Source of the DNA: Sedimentisphaera salicampi
Lineage (GTDB): Bacteria; Planctomycetota; Phycisphaerae; Sedimentisphaerales; Sedimentisphaeraceae
Direction of reading: 5' to 3'
NCBI RefSeq assembly: GCF_002117005.1
Contig: NZ_CP021023.1
Coordinates: 434,001-498,000, forward strand
Length of the DNA: 64,000 nucleotides
Shown here: positions 8,488-17,197 of the stretch, piece by piece
How positions within the stretch are numbered: position 1 is the stretch's first letter
Layout of the letters: each line of letters starts with the position of its first letter
Made by a program: the position numbers and the translations under genes
Notes under the pieces: generated by a model
Told to the model about the DNA's origin: nothing
Databases searched by the model: none
Seen by the model: only the letters and a program-made list of their open reading frames with translations

Positions 8488-11169
8488 CTATTCGAGCCAG
8501 AATCCTGCCAGAAAAACTGCATCCTGCACGCTCACGGTTCCATCCTGATTGAGGTCTGAACTGCTGCACCACGAATTTGCAGGGGAGCAGTTTTCATTGA
8601 GCCATTTGGAGGCAAATACTGCAAAGTCCTTGAGATCGATCTGTTCGTCAAAATTCAGGTTTCCCTTGATTGGTATCTCTATCAATTCAGTTGCATCAAT
8701 ATTTCCGTCGGAATCCCCTGAGGGTATCTGGGCGATTAATGCACCACCATCCTGAGTTTGATAAGCAGCGAATGCTGCATATATTTTATCAGGCATATCG
8801 CCGAAAGCTTCCGACCAGCTGACCACCGCTTCTGCAATATCTCCGGAGGCGGTTTCACCGCTTGCTTCGAACCAGCCTGTCCAGCCGTTGGTAGATTCGC
8901 AGCCTGCATAAGCCTCCCAACGGCTTACATTTCCTGATTTGGCCCAAGGAGCAGCAGCAGGCGGATTTGCCTGTTTTGAGATAAATATAAAATGATCATT
9001 CTGAGCGGCCGGCGGGCAGGCCAGGTATAATTTCTCGCTGTTCCAATACGCAAAGAGCTGATTGTCCTGATTTTCGCCGATTTTCGCAGCTTTCTCATCT
9101 AACAAACCATCCATCTTGAAAGCCCCATCTTCGCCTCCCCCTGTTGTTCCGCCTGTATCAACGTACGTATGAAGAATTGGTGATCTCTCAACGAGGCCTT
9201 TATTGTCCTCTGCCTCAATGTAGTAATCAACGAGTACGCCTCCTTCCGCCACAATCTCAGGCTCTAAAACGTGAATGTAGTACTGGTCGGCAATTACAAG
9301 AGGCATCTCGAAAAAATCAATCTCCGGATCATTAAAAAAGTTCTCAGGGGGGAAAGTACGTTTTGTCATAGTGCGGCTCCGCCATGCTCCAACCTCGCTG
9401 CCCCCTTGAAATGTTTCGTTCTGATTTGAAGAGAGCGGATTCTTTCCGTCCCTATCAAGCCTGTAATTAAACGTTACTTCCTTCATTCCAGAAACATCGC
9501 TGACGAATGTCCAAATCCAGAAATCCCTTGAATGCTGAACTTCCTGATAGTCCCAAAGCGGGCCGAAACCTTTTCCGCCTGGATTATGCGGAAGCTGCTG
9601 AGGAATCCAGATTGTTGGAGGAGTTTGATCCTGAGACCTGTCCTGAATAGCAAGCTCAGCTTTTTCAACTGCATTGTTGCAAGCGATAGTTGGTTTAACC
9701 TCCATATCAAGAGCAGAGCCGTAATACATATATCCGCTCGTAAGCGCGGGCAGGAAAAAATGCCATGCCAGCTCAGAGTTTGTTGCAGAAGCATCTGGAG
9801 ATTGTATCTGCTCGATCCTTGCGCTGCCTTCAATCTGCTCAGCAGTTTCAACATAATTTTGGGCTGCTGTTATAACTGCCCAGTTTCGCTCGTCTTCAGC
9901 CCAGCCGCCGGAGATGTCGAATTTCCCCGCCTGATTAACCAGCGGCCAATTCCAGTTTATAAAATCAGGAGAGCCGAAATCTCCATCGGCGTTTACCCAG
10001 GAACCATCTTCCACATGAACCACATCATCTTCATCCACCGGATTTTCGGCTAAATACTGCTCTACAACGCTCGGCTTATAGCCAGAATTTGAAGCTGCCT
10101 GAGAAAACTGGGGAACGCTCTGCATATAATACGAAAAACCGCCGCCGAAGGCATTATCTCCATCGTGTGCTAGCACTACAAGAATAGGTTCTTCCGTGCT
10201 TGATGCCCACGAGATCTGGTCTATATCTTCCGTGCCGTAATGCTGATATCCGTCTGTCCAGCTCATTGCCTGAGCTACAGGCACAACAGTTATCTTATAT
10301 TCCTGACCTGTTTCTGGATCAACGTATTTCGCCTTATGGGGCTGATATGAAAAAGGATATGCGTTTGTAGGTGTGCAGCCTCTGTCTATACTTTTGCTGA
10401 ACCAGTTAGACTGAGGCGGATTCTGAATATCTGCCTTGTTCGGGGGCGTGCAGTTTTCTCCGCCGCTGCCTAAGGTAAGCGGAAAATTCTCGCAAGCCCT
10501 TGAGATATGATTATTAGCCACAAACACCCATTCTATACCTTCCTGAACCAATACGGGAATCATTCTCTCGCTGAAAGAAAGCTCAGCGGGGAAAAACCCC
10601 TTTGAGACTCCGCTGCCCCAAACTTCAGGATAAAGCTCTTTGTATATTTGAATCTCTTTTTTCAGGGCTTGGGGGTCTATAAGCGGGCCGAGGGCGTGGT
10701 GATAGGTAAATAAAACAATATCCAGCTTTCTTTTCCCGCCGGAAGTGAGCCAGTTTCTGGCTTCTCTGTTGCTGTTTTCCCAGCCCGAATAATAGCCGAG
10801 TGAGCCGTCTTCTGCAAAACTCATCACGTTTTCAACAAGGCAGCCTGAATATGAAATTTGGGCGCCTGCATCAGGAAACCCCATACTCTCTATTGCGTCT
10901 TTTATTCGATACTGATAAACTGCCACTCTGTCGTCTTTCCCAAAAATGCTTCTCAGATTATTTTCCGGGTGGGGCGATGAGCTTGTCATACTCTCATAGC
11001 CTTTCTGGTAAGTGCTGCTGTTGTAGCTGCTCAGCTCAGGCCAGTATATCGGCTGCTGGAGATGCCAGTGGTATGTGGTGTAAACCTGCGATAAAAGCTC
11101 TCCGCCTGCTGAAAAGATAATAAAAAGCGAAGTAAATATCAGTGAGCTAATCTGCCTTTCTAAATGCAT
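8488..11169 (-). CDS. secreted GH57-like glycoside hydrolase with C-terminal dockerin-like domain
   Basis: An 893-residue exported protein. A hydrophobic signal (SSLIFTSLFIIFSAGG) is followed by YHWHLQQPIYWP, the HxxQP-type first motif of GH57. GFFPAELSFSERMIPVL with GIEWVFVANNH fits the catalytic region of large GH57-like proteins. LVVLAHDGDNAFGGG follows. GH57 members are amylases, branching enzymes or 4-alpha-glucanotransferases, so the activity fits the locus but is not fixed here. The last ~58 residues are two calcium-loop repeats (NLNFDEQIDLKDFAVF and DLNQDGTVSVQDAVFL) ending AGFWLE, a dockerin-like tail. It lies 41 bp downstream of the GH13-dockerin gene and is probably co-transcribed with it. 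Confidence 0.8.
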   Translation of the reverse strand: MHLERQISSLIFTSLFIIFSAGGELLSQVYTTYHWHLQQPIYWPELSSYNSSTYQKGYESMTSSSPHPENNLRSIFGKDDRVAVYQYRIKDAIESMGFPDAGAQISYSGCLVENVMSFAEDGSLGYYSGWENSNREARNWLTSGGKRKLDIVLFTYHHALGPLIDPQALKKEIQIYKELYPEVWGSGVSKGFFPAELSFSERMIPVLVQEGIEWVFVANNHISRACENFPLTLGSGGENCTPPNKADIQNPPQSNWFSKSIDRGCTPTNAYPFSYQPHKAKYVDPETGQEYKITVVPVAQAMSWTDGYQHYGTEDIDQISWASSTEEPILVVLAHDGDNAFGGGFSYYMQSVPQFSQAASNSGYKPSVVEQYLAENPVDEDDVVHVEDGSWVNADGDFGSPDFINWNWPLVNQAGKFDISGGWAEDERNWAVITAAQNYVETAEQIEGSARIEQIQSPDASATNSELAWHFFLPALTSGYMYYGSALDMEVKPTIACNNAVEKAELAIQDRSQDQTPPTIWIPQQLPHNPGGKGFGPLWDYQEVQHSRDFWIWTFVSDVSGMKEVTFNYRLDRDGKNPLSSNQNETFQGGSEVGAWRSRTMTKRTFPPENFFNDPEIDFFEMPLVIADQYYIHVLEPEIVAEGGVLVDYYIEAEDNKGLVERSPILHTYVDTGGTTGGGEDGAFKMDGLLDEKAAKIGENQDNQLFAYWNSEKLYLACPPAAQNDHFIFISKQANPPAAAPWAKSGNVSRWEAYAGCESTNGWTGWFEASGETASGDIAEAVVSWSEAFGDMPDKIYAAFAAYQTQDGGALIAQIPSGDSDGNIDATELIEIPIKGNLNFDEQIDLKDFAVFASKWLNENCSPANSWCSSSDLNQDGTVSVQDAVFLAGFWLE

Positions 11170-11210
11170 TATAAGACACTCTTTGAATTTTGATTGGTAT
11201 AATTGAATTA

Positions 11211-13250
11211 CTATTCAAGCCAGCTGTTTACGAAGATCTGCAAGTCTTCTATGTCCACAGAGCCGCTCATATTGAAATCAGCTCCTCCGCACGAATTCCA
11301 CAAATCACAGCTGCCTCCCCATTGCTCAGAAAACATCTCAAAATCGAGATTATTAACGATAGTATCGCCGTTCATATTGGGCTGGCTGCCCTGCGAAAGC
11401 ACTACCAATGAGTAAGGGCCTATCCCTACGTCTGCGTGGAAGGGCAGGCCGTCTTTGGAACCGAAATAGGCGTAGGTGTCGTTTGAGTTCCAGTTGCCGA
11501 ATTCAGGGTCGTAGCCTTGCCAGTCGCTGTTAAAACGAACCCTCCATCGCCCCTCTCTGGGCATACCGATTCCATAGTTGGTGTAACCAGTGCCGCTGAA
11601 ATTTGCGAGTATTATCACATCATCCCCAGCTCCTCCGTTCCACCATCGGTGATAAGCTATTACTTTCGCTGAATTGTTTACATGAAAAACATTTACATTG
11701 CTTGCTTTGAGTCCGAGGGTGTTTCGGCCAAGGTTTCTTCGCAAAGAGATAAGATGCTCATAAAGCATATTTATTCCGGAAAACGTGTTTTTTCTCGTCC
11801 AGTCCAGAGGGGTATTATCGTGCCAAGCTCCAGTTTCAAGAAATTCCTGCCCCATAAACAGCATAGGAATTCCAGGGCTTGTAAATACGATTCCAGCTGC
11901 AAGGGTTGAGCGTTTTTTAGCCCAGTAGCTTTCGGGGTTATCCCAGTGTATGGCAGAAGGCAGTCTGCTTTTACCGCTGGATGCCCCAGCTTCGTCGTGG
12001 CTCTCAGAATAAATCACCCTTTGCGTATCAGAGCCGTTGTAGAGGTTTGTAATCGCATCTCTAACATCGTACATATTTCTGTTCGGATCATCAGACTGAG
12101 TTACAGCGCCTTTGATTTTGTGGTGAAAGCCGGCATCCCACTGCGAATCAAATCCTGCTCCGCCGGCACCAGTCGATTTTGTTATCCACTCGTTATCCCG
12201 CATATCTTCAGCGATCGAGATCTTCTCAGGGTGCGCAGAATCAATCTCATCATTTATCCACTGCATCAAAGACCAGCCTTCGGGAATCTCAGGCTGCATA
12301 ATCCCTCTTTCACGTATATAAGCAGTTCCGTCCATTCTAAGACCGTCCATATTGTACTCATTGAGCCAGTACATCACGTTATCTCGGATGAATGAACGAA
12401 CCTCACCAACACTGTAGTTCAATCGGGTATCCCCCCAAGGTGTGTATCGGTTGTCATTTTCGTAGAAGTATATCCCTCCTGTATCTTCGTAAGCACTGTA
12501 TCCATCAAACTTCCATATAGATTCATCAAGATCGCTCGGTCCCAAATGGTTGTAAACCAAATCAATCAAAACAGCAATCCCCCTCTTATGGCACTGGTCT
12601 ATGAAAAATTTTAACTGCTCCGGTGTTCCATAAGCGCTTTCAGGGGCAAAAAGATTCACCGGATTATAGCCAAGCGAATAACTGCCTGGGAATTCGCATA
12701 CCGGCATCAGCTGCACCGCATTTACTCCCAGCGAAACGAGGTGGTCGAGTTTCATAGCAGCAGAGTAGCAGGTTCCGGGTTCACCCCCTGGTGCGTCGTA
12801 GAATGTTCCCAGATGCATTTCGTAGATAATCATATCATTCCAGGCAGGCGGAGTGAATTCATCCCAGTCGTACTGATTATCGGTAATAATTGAATTTCCA
12901 ACAGAGCTCACTACATCAAATGCCCGTGGATCGCTTTTCCAGAGATCGCCGTCTATCACATACCTGTATTCATCGGCCTCATCGGCTCCATTAACATCAG
13001 CAGACCACCAACCCCCTGACTCACTGTAGAGCGGAGTTGCTGAGGAGTTCCAATAGTTGAAGTCTCCTGCAACATTAACGGTGTCGGCGTTAGGTGCCCA
13101 AACACGAAATGTCGTTCCTCCCGGGTACAATATTGCACCAACCCCAGACCTTGACGAAGGCTCAGCGATAACCGCCGCTGAGATCAGCAGTACAATCAGG
13201 AAAAATTTGCTGATTGGTTTCAAGCCTGAATAGTATGAAATTTTTAGCAT
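11211..13250 (-). CDS. secreted CBM48-GH13 alpha-glucan enzyme with C-terminal dockerin-like domain
   Basis: A 679-residue exported enzyme with N-terminal signal SKFFLIVLLISAAVIA. Residues ~37-115 form a CBM48-type sandwich (FRVWAPNADTVNVAGDFNYW). The GH13 barrel follows, with VLIDLVYNH, GLRMDGTAYI with the nucleophile Asp, SIAEDMRDN with the acid/base Glu and YSESHDEAG. The order and motifs resemble branching enzymes and debranching-type amylases. A C-terminal beta domain (VIILANFSG) precedes two dockerin-like repeats, NMNGDTIVNNLDFEMF and DFNMSGSVDIEDLQIF, ending VNSWLE. It is the promoter-proximal gene of a minus-strand pair with the GH57 enzyme. Being extracellular and dockerin-tailed, it more likely attacks polymer than builds intracellular glycogen. 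Confidence 0.87.
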   Translation of the reverse strand: MLKISYYSGLKPISKFFLIVLLISAAVIAEPSSRSGVGAILYPGGTTFRVWAPNADTVNVAGDFNYWNSSATPLYSESGGWWSADVNGADEADEYRYVIDGDLWKSDPRAFDVVSSVGNSIITDNQYDWDEFTPPAWNDMIIYEMHLGTFYDAPGGEPGTCYSAAMKLDHLVSLGVNAVQLMPVCEFPGSYSLGYNPVNLFAPESAYGTPEQLKFFIDQCHKRGIAVLIDLVYNHLGPSDLDESIWKFDGYSAYEDTGGIYFYENDNRYTPWGDTRLNYSVGEVRSFIRDNVMYWLNEYNMDGLRMDGTAYIRERGIMQPEIPEGWSLMQWINDEIDSAHPEKISIAEDMRDNEWITKSTGAGGAGFDSQWDAGFHHKIKGAVTQSDDPNRNMYDVRDAITNLYNGSDTQRVIYSESHDEAGASSGKSRLPSAIHWDNPESYWAKKRSTLAAGIVFTSPGIPMLFMGQEFLETGAWHDNTPLDWTRKNTFSGINMLYEHLISLRRNLGRNTLGLKASNVNVFHVNNSAKVIAYHRWWNGGAGDDVIILANFSGTGYTNYGIGMPREGRWRVRFNSDWQGYDPEFGNWNSNDTYAYFGSKDGLPFHADVGIGPYSLVVLSQGSQPNMNGDTIVNNLDFEMFSEQWGGSCDLWNSCGGADFNMSGSVDIEDLQIFVNSWLE

Positions 13251-13588
13251 AAAGATTTATCCTAAATAGTATTTAATTGCGCGGCATCTTCTTAACTTCC
13301 CTTATAGTTGAAAAAAAACTTGTATTTTGTAAGCTAATTTTGTTTTTATTGAACAAAAATATTTCCCTCTAATATATTATTCACGCTGATATTTAAATTA
13401 GAAAAGTTTTTATTTAATTTATTTTTACTTTTAACGTATTATTTATTCTTTTAAATTTGAAATTATTGTTATAATGATTTAAATTATGTTTATCAGCAGA
13501 TATAAGCTATTGTTGTGTTGACCTTTTATGAAGTATAGCTAAAATCTGCATATTGTTTTGAGAGCTACTAAAAACAGGTGAAAGCGGT
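13251..13588. other. AT-rich divergent intergenic region between the alpha-glucan locus and the HPr-domain gene
   Basis: About 340 bp with no credible ORF. It is strongly A/T-rich (long stretches of T and A around 13300-13480) and must hold the promoters of the minus-strand GH13-dockerin gene and the plus-strand HPr-domain gene. A reasonable plus-strand promoter is listed separately. I see no clear minus-strand promoter, palindromic operator or RNA element. Confidence 0.6.
13518..13545 (+). promoter_or_regulatory. putative sigma70-type promoter for the HPr-domain gene
   Basis: TTGACC at 13518-13523 and TAAAAT at 13540-13545, 16 bases apart, about 45 bases before the start codon. Found by eye against the TTGACA/TATAAT consensus. 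Confidence 0.45.
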
Positions 13589-15142
13589 TTGAATTGCATG
13601 ACAGCCCAATACGTCGATGAAACAAAATTCCGCGGACTGGTGCGTCAGAGGAGCAGAATACTTTACAGTTATACGAGCTTTCTGGCAAATCATGAAGACC
13701 CGTACAGGGTGCTTACCAGGCCCCTTGCAGGAATTATACTTTCCCAGTCTATTCAGCTGGAAGAGCTTGTAGATTTCTACGGGGCTCAAAATAACCGCCG
13801 TTGGGCGAGGTTCAGGTCTTTCGTTGCCACTCTCAAGAGATTCAGCGACGTCCTATATGAACTAATACACATCAAATACAGCATTCCAGAATACCGAATT
13901 GAGGAAGAATCTCAGCAGTTTGAACAGAACACAGATGATGCGATATCATACATCAAGAATATTGTACACAATGCAGCCAATCAATTTGTAGAACACTGTA
14001 TAAGACTTGAAATCGATTCGAAACCAATTGAAATACTTGAAGATGAGATTGATGAGCATATTCTGGAGGGCAAACTTAAATACGACCATGAAAGACGACA
14101 CGTTGTAGAGGTTGGAAAGATTGTAACATTTCTCGGAACTTCCTTTTTGAATATGATAGCTGACACTTCTCTCAAAGCCATTGTGGAGGGGGATAAGCCC
14201 TTTGACAATGAATCATATTCAATATCTCCGATAAGCGAAGAAAAGCTCCGGATGCTTGAGCACAATTTCCACAATATGCAGTGTAATTATGACACTTATG
14301 TCTCAAAAACGGACACTGAAAGCCATGATGAATCACTGCCCGTACTCAGGGGTCATGTAAGTGTTGTCTTCCATCTGCTGACTATAGCAGTTTCACTTTC
14401 CCACTATTACGAACGTCATCTCAGCGAATACAGAGATCCTACACAGGAATTCAAAGGACAGCTTGTTGACCCTTCCGGACTGTTGGAAAAGCTCTCAGAC
14501 TACTGCATACATTACATTCGCAACTATGTAAACAGCGCTAAGAATCTCTGCCAGAATATGATCAAGAAATATTCCGAGCAGGGCGAAATAACAGTACCTG
14601 TGCCCAGATACAGGGGCTTTCACGTAAGACCGTCAACACTGATTGCCCTTATAGCCAATCATTACGGCAGTGATCTCAAGATGGATATGCTTGGCGAGGA
14701 GTATGATGCCAGATCTCCGCTCGAGCTTTTCAGGGCAAATGAGGCTATCAATTCGGAAAAAAGGAAGGGGCTCAACAGGGAGGTTCTAAATCTGGACATA
14801 AACCGGAAGGTTGATTCTAATACAGATATGAGGATCATCGTAAATGATCTGGTTATGACTCTGGCAGATCAGGGGAAAATGATGATCTATGATCATCCTC
14901 TTGAAATATCGCCGGATATAAATGAAAGAAAAGAGGCCACATTGATCGACACTATCAGAGATGAAGTAGCCAGGCTTCTTGCTGTTGGAAAAGTTGATAT
15001 CGTTACAGACCTTCAGGCTCATTTCAGGGGCGATAAACGTGTCTTGGAAGACATCAAGCTCCTTGCACATTACGGCTACGGCGAAGATAACCACGGCAAC
15101 AACATTCCTCTTCCGCCGAGCCTGGAGTATCTAAGAAAATGA
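13589..15142 (+). CDS. uncharacterised 517-residue protein with a C-terminal HPr-like phosphocarrier domain
   Basis: I do not recognise the N-terminal ~330 residues, which look mainly helical and soluble. From about residue 335 there is an HPr-like segment: PRYRGFHVRPSTLIALIA matches the active-site region of PTS HPr (G-x-H-x-R-P), with His345 as the phospho-histidine candidate. Ser376 lies 31 residues later, exactly the His15-Ser46 distance of HPr. Another ~80 residues follow. No other PTS gene is in the window, so a regulatory phospho-acceptor role is only an inference. The start is either TTG 13589 (AGGTGA 7 bases upstream) or ATG 13598; residue numbers here use TTG. The stop overlaps the next start by ATGA, implying translational coupling to the aminotransferase. 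Confidence 0.75.
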   Translation: MNCMTAQYVDETKFRGLVRQRSRILYSYTSFLANHEDPYRVLTRPLAGIILSQSIQLEELVDFYGAQNNRRWARFRSFVATLKRFSDVLYELIHIKYSIPEYRIEEESQQFEQNTDDAISYIKNIVHNAANQFVEHCIRLEIDSKPIEILEDEIDEHILEGKLKYDHERRHVVEVGKIVTFLGTSFLNMIADTSLKAIVEGDKPFDNESYSISPISEEKLRMLEHNFHNMQCNYDTYVSKTDTESHDESLPVLRGHVSVVFHLLTIAVSLSHYYERHLSEYRDPTQEFKGQLVDPSGLLEKLSDYCIHYIRNYVNSAKNLCQNMIKKYSEQGEITVPVPRYRGFHVRPSTLIALIANHYGSDLKMDMLGEEYDARSPLELFRANEAINSEKRKGLNREVLNLDINRKVDSNTDMRIIVNDLVMTLADQGKMMIYDHPLEISPDINERKEATLIDTIRDEVARLLAVGKVDIVTDLQAHFRGDKRVLEDIKLLAHYGYGEDNHGNNIPLPPSLEYLRK

Positions 15143-16272
15143 ATTCACCACGAATTGAGCTCTCAGCCCCCGATATTACAGAAAAGGAAATACAGGCAGT
15201 TACAGAAGTCCTGAGAAGCGGAAAACTGTCTTTAGGCCCAAGGCTTGCCGAGTTTGAAGAAGCAGTCAAATCCCTTACCGGAGCGAAATATGCAGTTGCT
15301 GTAAACAGCGGAACAAGCGGGCTTTTCCTTTGCCTGAAAGCTATGGGCATAGCCCCTGGAGACGAGGTAATAACTACTCCGTTTACTTTTATAGCCTCTG
15401 TAAATGTGATTCTGCAAGTGGGAGCGAAGCCTGTGTTTGTTGATATACACCCCGATTATCTGAATATGAACCCTGATTTGATTGAAGAGCAGATTACATC
15501 AAACACAAAAGCTATTGAGGCAGTTCACGCCTTCGGAAACCCGTGGGGTATTGATGAGGTTCAGCGTATTGCACGAAGCAGAGACCTGCTTTTGATAGAA
15601 GACAGCTGCGAGGCGATTGGAACTGTTTACAAAAATATTCCGGCAGGTATGTTCGGCGATGCAGGTTTTTTTGCCTTCTACCCCAACAAACAGATTACTA
15701 CAGGGGAGGGGGGCATTATCATTACAAATAATGAGCTGCTTGCAGATATATGCCGTTCCCTGCGTAATCAGGGGCGAAGCCCTAACGCAGGTTGGCTCAG
15801 CCACGAAAGAGTTGGCTACAATTTCAGGCTTTCTGATATAAACTGCGCTCTGGGAACTGCCCAGCTCTCGAGGTTTGAAGAGATAAAGCAGAAAAGAGCA
15901 CAGGCTGCAGGAAAATATATTGAAAAACTGAATTCGGACAAAAGGCTTATAATGCCTGAACTGCCTGAGGATTGCAATTTCAGCTGGTTTGTCTTTGTTG
16001 TAAGACTTACTGAAGATTACAGCCTGAAACAAAGAAATGAGCTTCTGGATATGCTGAGGTCTGAGGGTGTTTGTGCGAGCAATTATTTTCCGCCCGTACA
16101 TCTCCAGCCGTTTATTAAAGCTCCTCTCGGCATTAAGGAAGGCTGTTTTCCTGTTACAGAAAGCGTTAGCAGCCGTACAGTAGCGCTGCCTTTTTACAGC
16201 AGTTTAAGAGATGAGCAAATTGATTTTGTATGTGAAAAATTGAGCTTGTGTTTAGACAGGCTTTACTTATAA
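15139..16272 (+). CDS. DegT/DnrJ/EryC1/StrS family PLP-dependent aminotransferase
   Basis: A 377-residue sugar aminotransferase of the DegT family, which adds an amino group to keto-sugar nucleotides for surface polysaccharides or glycoconjugates. Visible motifs are AVNSGTSGLFLCLKAM (PLP phosphate contact), ITTPFTFIAS, LLLIEDSCEAIGT with the Asp that pairs with the pyridine nitrogen, and FYPNKQITTGEGG with the Schiff-base Lys. Length is normal for the family. The ATG overlaps the stop of the HPr-domain gene by four bases, so the two form an operon. The precise nucleotide-sugar substrate cannot be read from the sequence. Confidence 0.9.
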   Translation: MNSPRIELSAPDITEKEIQAVTEVLRSGKLSLGPRLAEFEEAVKSLTGAKYAVAVNSGTSGLFLCLKAMGIAPGDEVITTPFTFIASVNVILQVGAKPVFVDIHPDYLNMNPDLIEEQITSNTKAIEAVHAFGNPWGIDEVQRIARSRDLLLIEDSCEAIGTVYKNIPAGMFGDAGFFAFYPNKQITTGEGGIIITNNELLADICRSLRNQGRSPNAGWLSHERVGYNFRLSDINCALGTAQLSRFEEIKQKRAQAAGKYIEKLNSDKRLIMPELPEDCNFSWFVFVVRLTEDYSLKQRNELLDMLRSEGVCASNYFPPVHLQPFIKAPLGIKEGCFPVTESVSSRTVALPFYSSLRDEQIDFVCEKLSLCLDRLYL

Positions 16273-16301
16273 ACTTGTTGCGTACTGGTTGTACTTGACT
16301 C

Positions 16302-16330
16302 GAAGGCGCTGCTTTTTCGGCAGCGTCTTC
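16302..16330 (+). terminator. hairpin between aminotransferase and folP, possible weak terminator
   Basis: An 11-bp stem (GAAGGCGCTGC at 16302-16312 with GCAGCGTCTTC at 16320-16330, one G-T wobble) around a T-rich loop. No clear U-tract follows, so termination is doubtful; it may be an mRNA processing or attenuating structure. Confidence 0.4.
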
Positions 16331-16363
16331 ACTTAATTTGTAAACCTTGCGAACGCTATTAAA

Positions 16364-17197
16364 ATGAAACTCAACATCAAAAACCAGCTTAAAGGAAGAG
16401 ACCTGCCCATGATTATGGGCATACTCAACGTAACTCCGGATTCTTTCAGCGACGGAGGCGATTTTTCTGATTTTCAAAGCGCAGCAAGGCGAGCAGATGA
16501 GCTTGTATCTGAGGGAGCTGATATAATCGACATTGGCGCTGAATCTACCCGGCCCGGAGCTGAGCCGGTGAGCCCTGAGCTTCAGATTGAGCGGTTTTAC
16601 GAAGTAATAAAGGCTGTTAAGGCTAAACACAAGATATGGATAAGCATAGACACTCAGAGCAGCGAGGCAGCTTCAGCAGCTATAGAGGCCGGTGCTGATA
16701 TTATTAACGATATTTCCAGCGGTTCGGACCCGCAAATGTTCAAATTTGCGGCTAAAAAATCTGTCGGCATCGTGCTAATGCATATGCTGGGCACTCCTCA
16801 GACAATGCAGAAAGCCCCTGAATATAAAAACGTTGCAAGTGATGTTATGGCATACCTCCAACAGAAAAAGAAAGCCGCTGTTCAAGCAGGTGTATTGGAA
16901 GATAATATCATACTGGACCCTGGCATCGGCTTCGGCAAAACTCTCAAACACAATTTAGAGCTGACAGGAAATCTGAAAATTTTCACTCAGCTGGGAAGTC
17001 CAGTATTGTACGGGGCGAGCAGGAAGAGCTTCATCGGAAAGATTACAGGAAGAAAAGAAGCAAAGAACCGAGAGGGCGGCACTATCGCCTCTACAATCTA
17101 CGCAATGCAGCAGGGCGTTTCTATAATCAGGGTTCACAGGCCAAGGATAAATCTAGATGCGATGCGGCTTTACAGAAGCATTTTAACTGGAGCTTAA
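16364..17197 (+). CDS. folP: dihydropteroate synthase
   Basis: Condenses p-aminobenzoate with the pterin pyrophosphate to make dihydropteroate in folate synthesis, in the cytoplasm. The 277-residue sequence shows the two PROSITE-type signatures, MGILNVTPDSFSDGG and IDIGAESTRPGAEPV. It also has the catalytic-site stretches ISIDTQSSEAA, INDISSG, LDPGIGFGKT and GASRKSFIG, and a final RVHRP. Length is normal. The start ATG follows a 90-bp gap containing a hairpin. The stop codon overlaps the convergent phosphofructokinase stop within TTAA (17194-17197), leaving no room for a terminator. Confidence 0.95.
   Translation: MKLNIKNQLKGRDLPMIMGILNVTPDSFSDGGDFSDFQSAARRADELVSEGADIIDIGAESTRPGAEPVSPELQIERFYEVIKAVKAKHKIWISIDTQSSEAASAAIEAGADIINDISSGSDPQMFKFAAKKSVGIVLMHMLGTPQTMQKAPEYKNVASDVMAYLQQKKKAAVQAGVLEDNIILDPGIGFGKTLKHNLELTGNLKIFTQLGSPVLYGASRKSFIGKITGRKEAKNREGGTIASTIYAMQQGVSIIRVHRPRINLDAMRLYRSILTGA

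Noticed and set aside
9532-10053. 173-residue plus-strand open frame within the GH57 gene
   Set aside because: Antisense shadow with low-complexity composition unlike a real protein.
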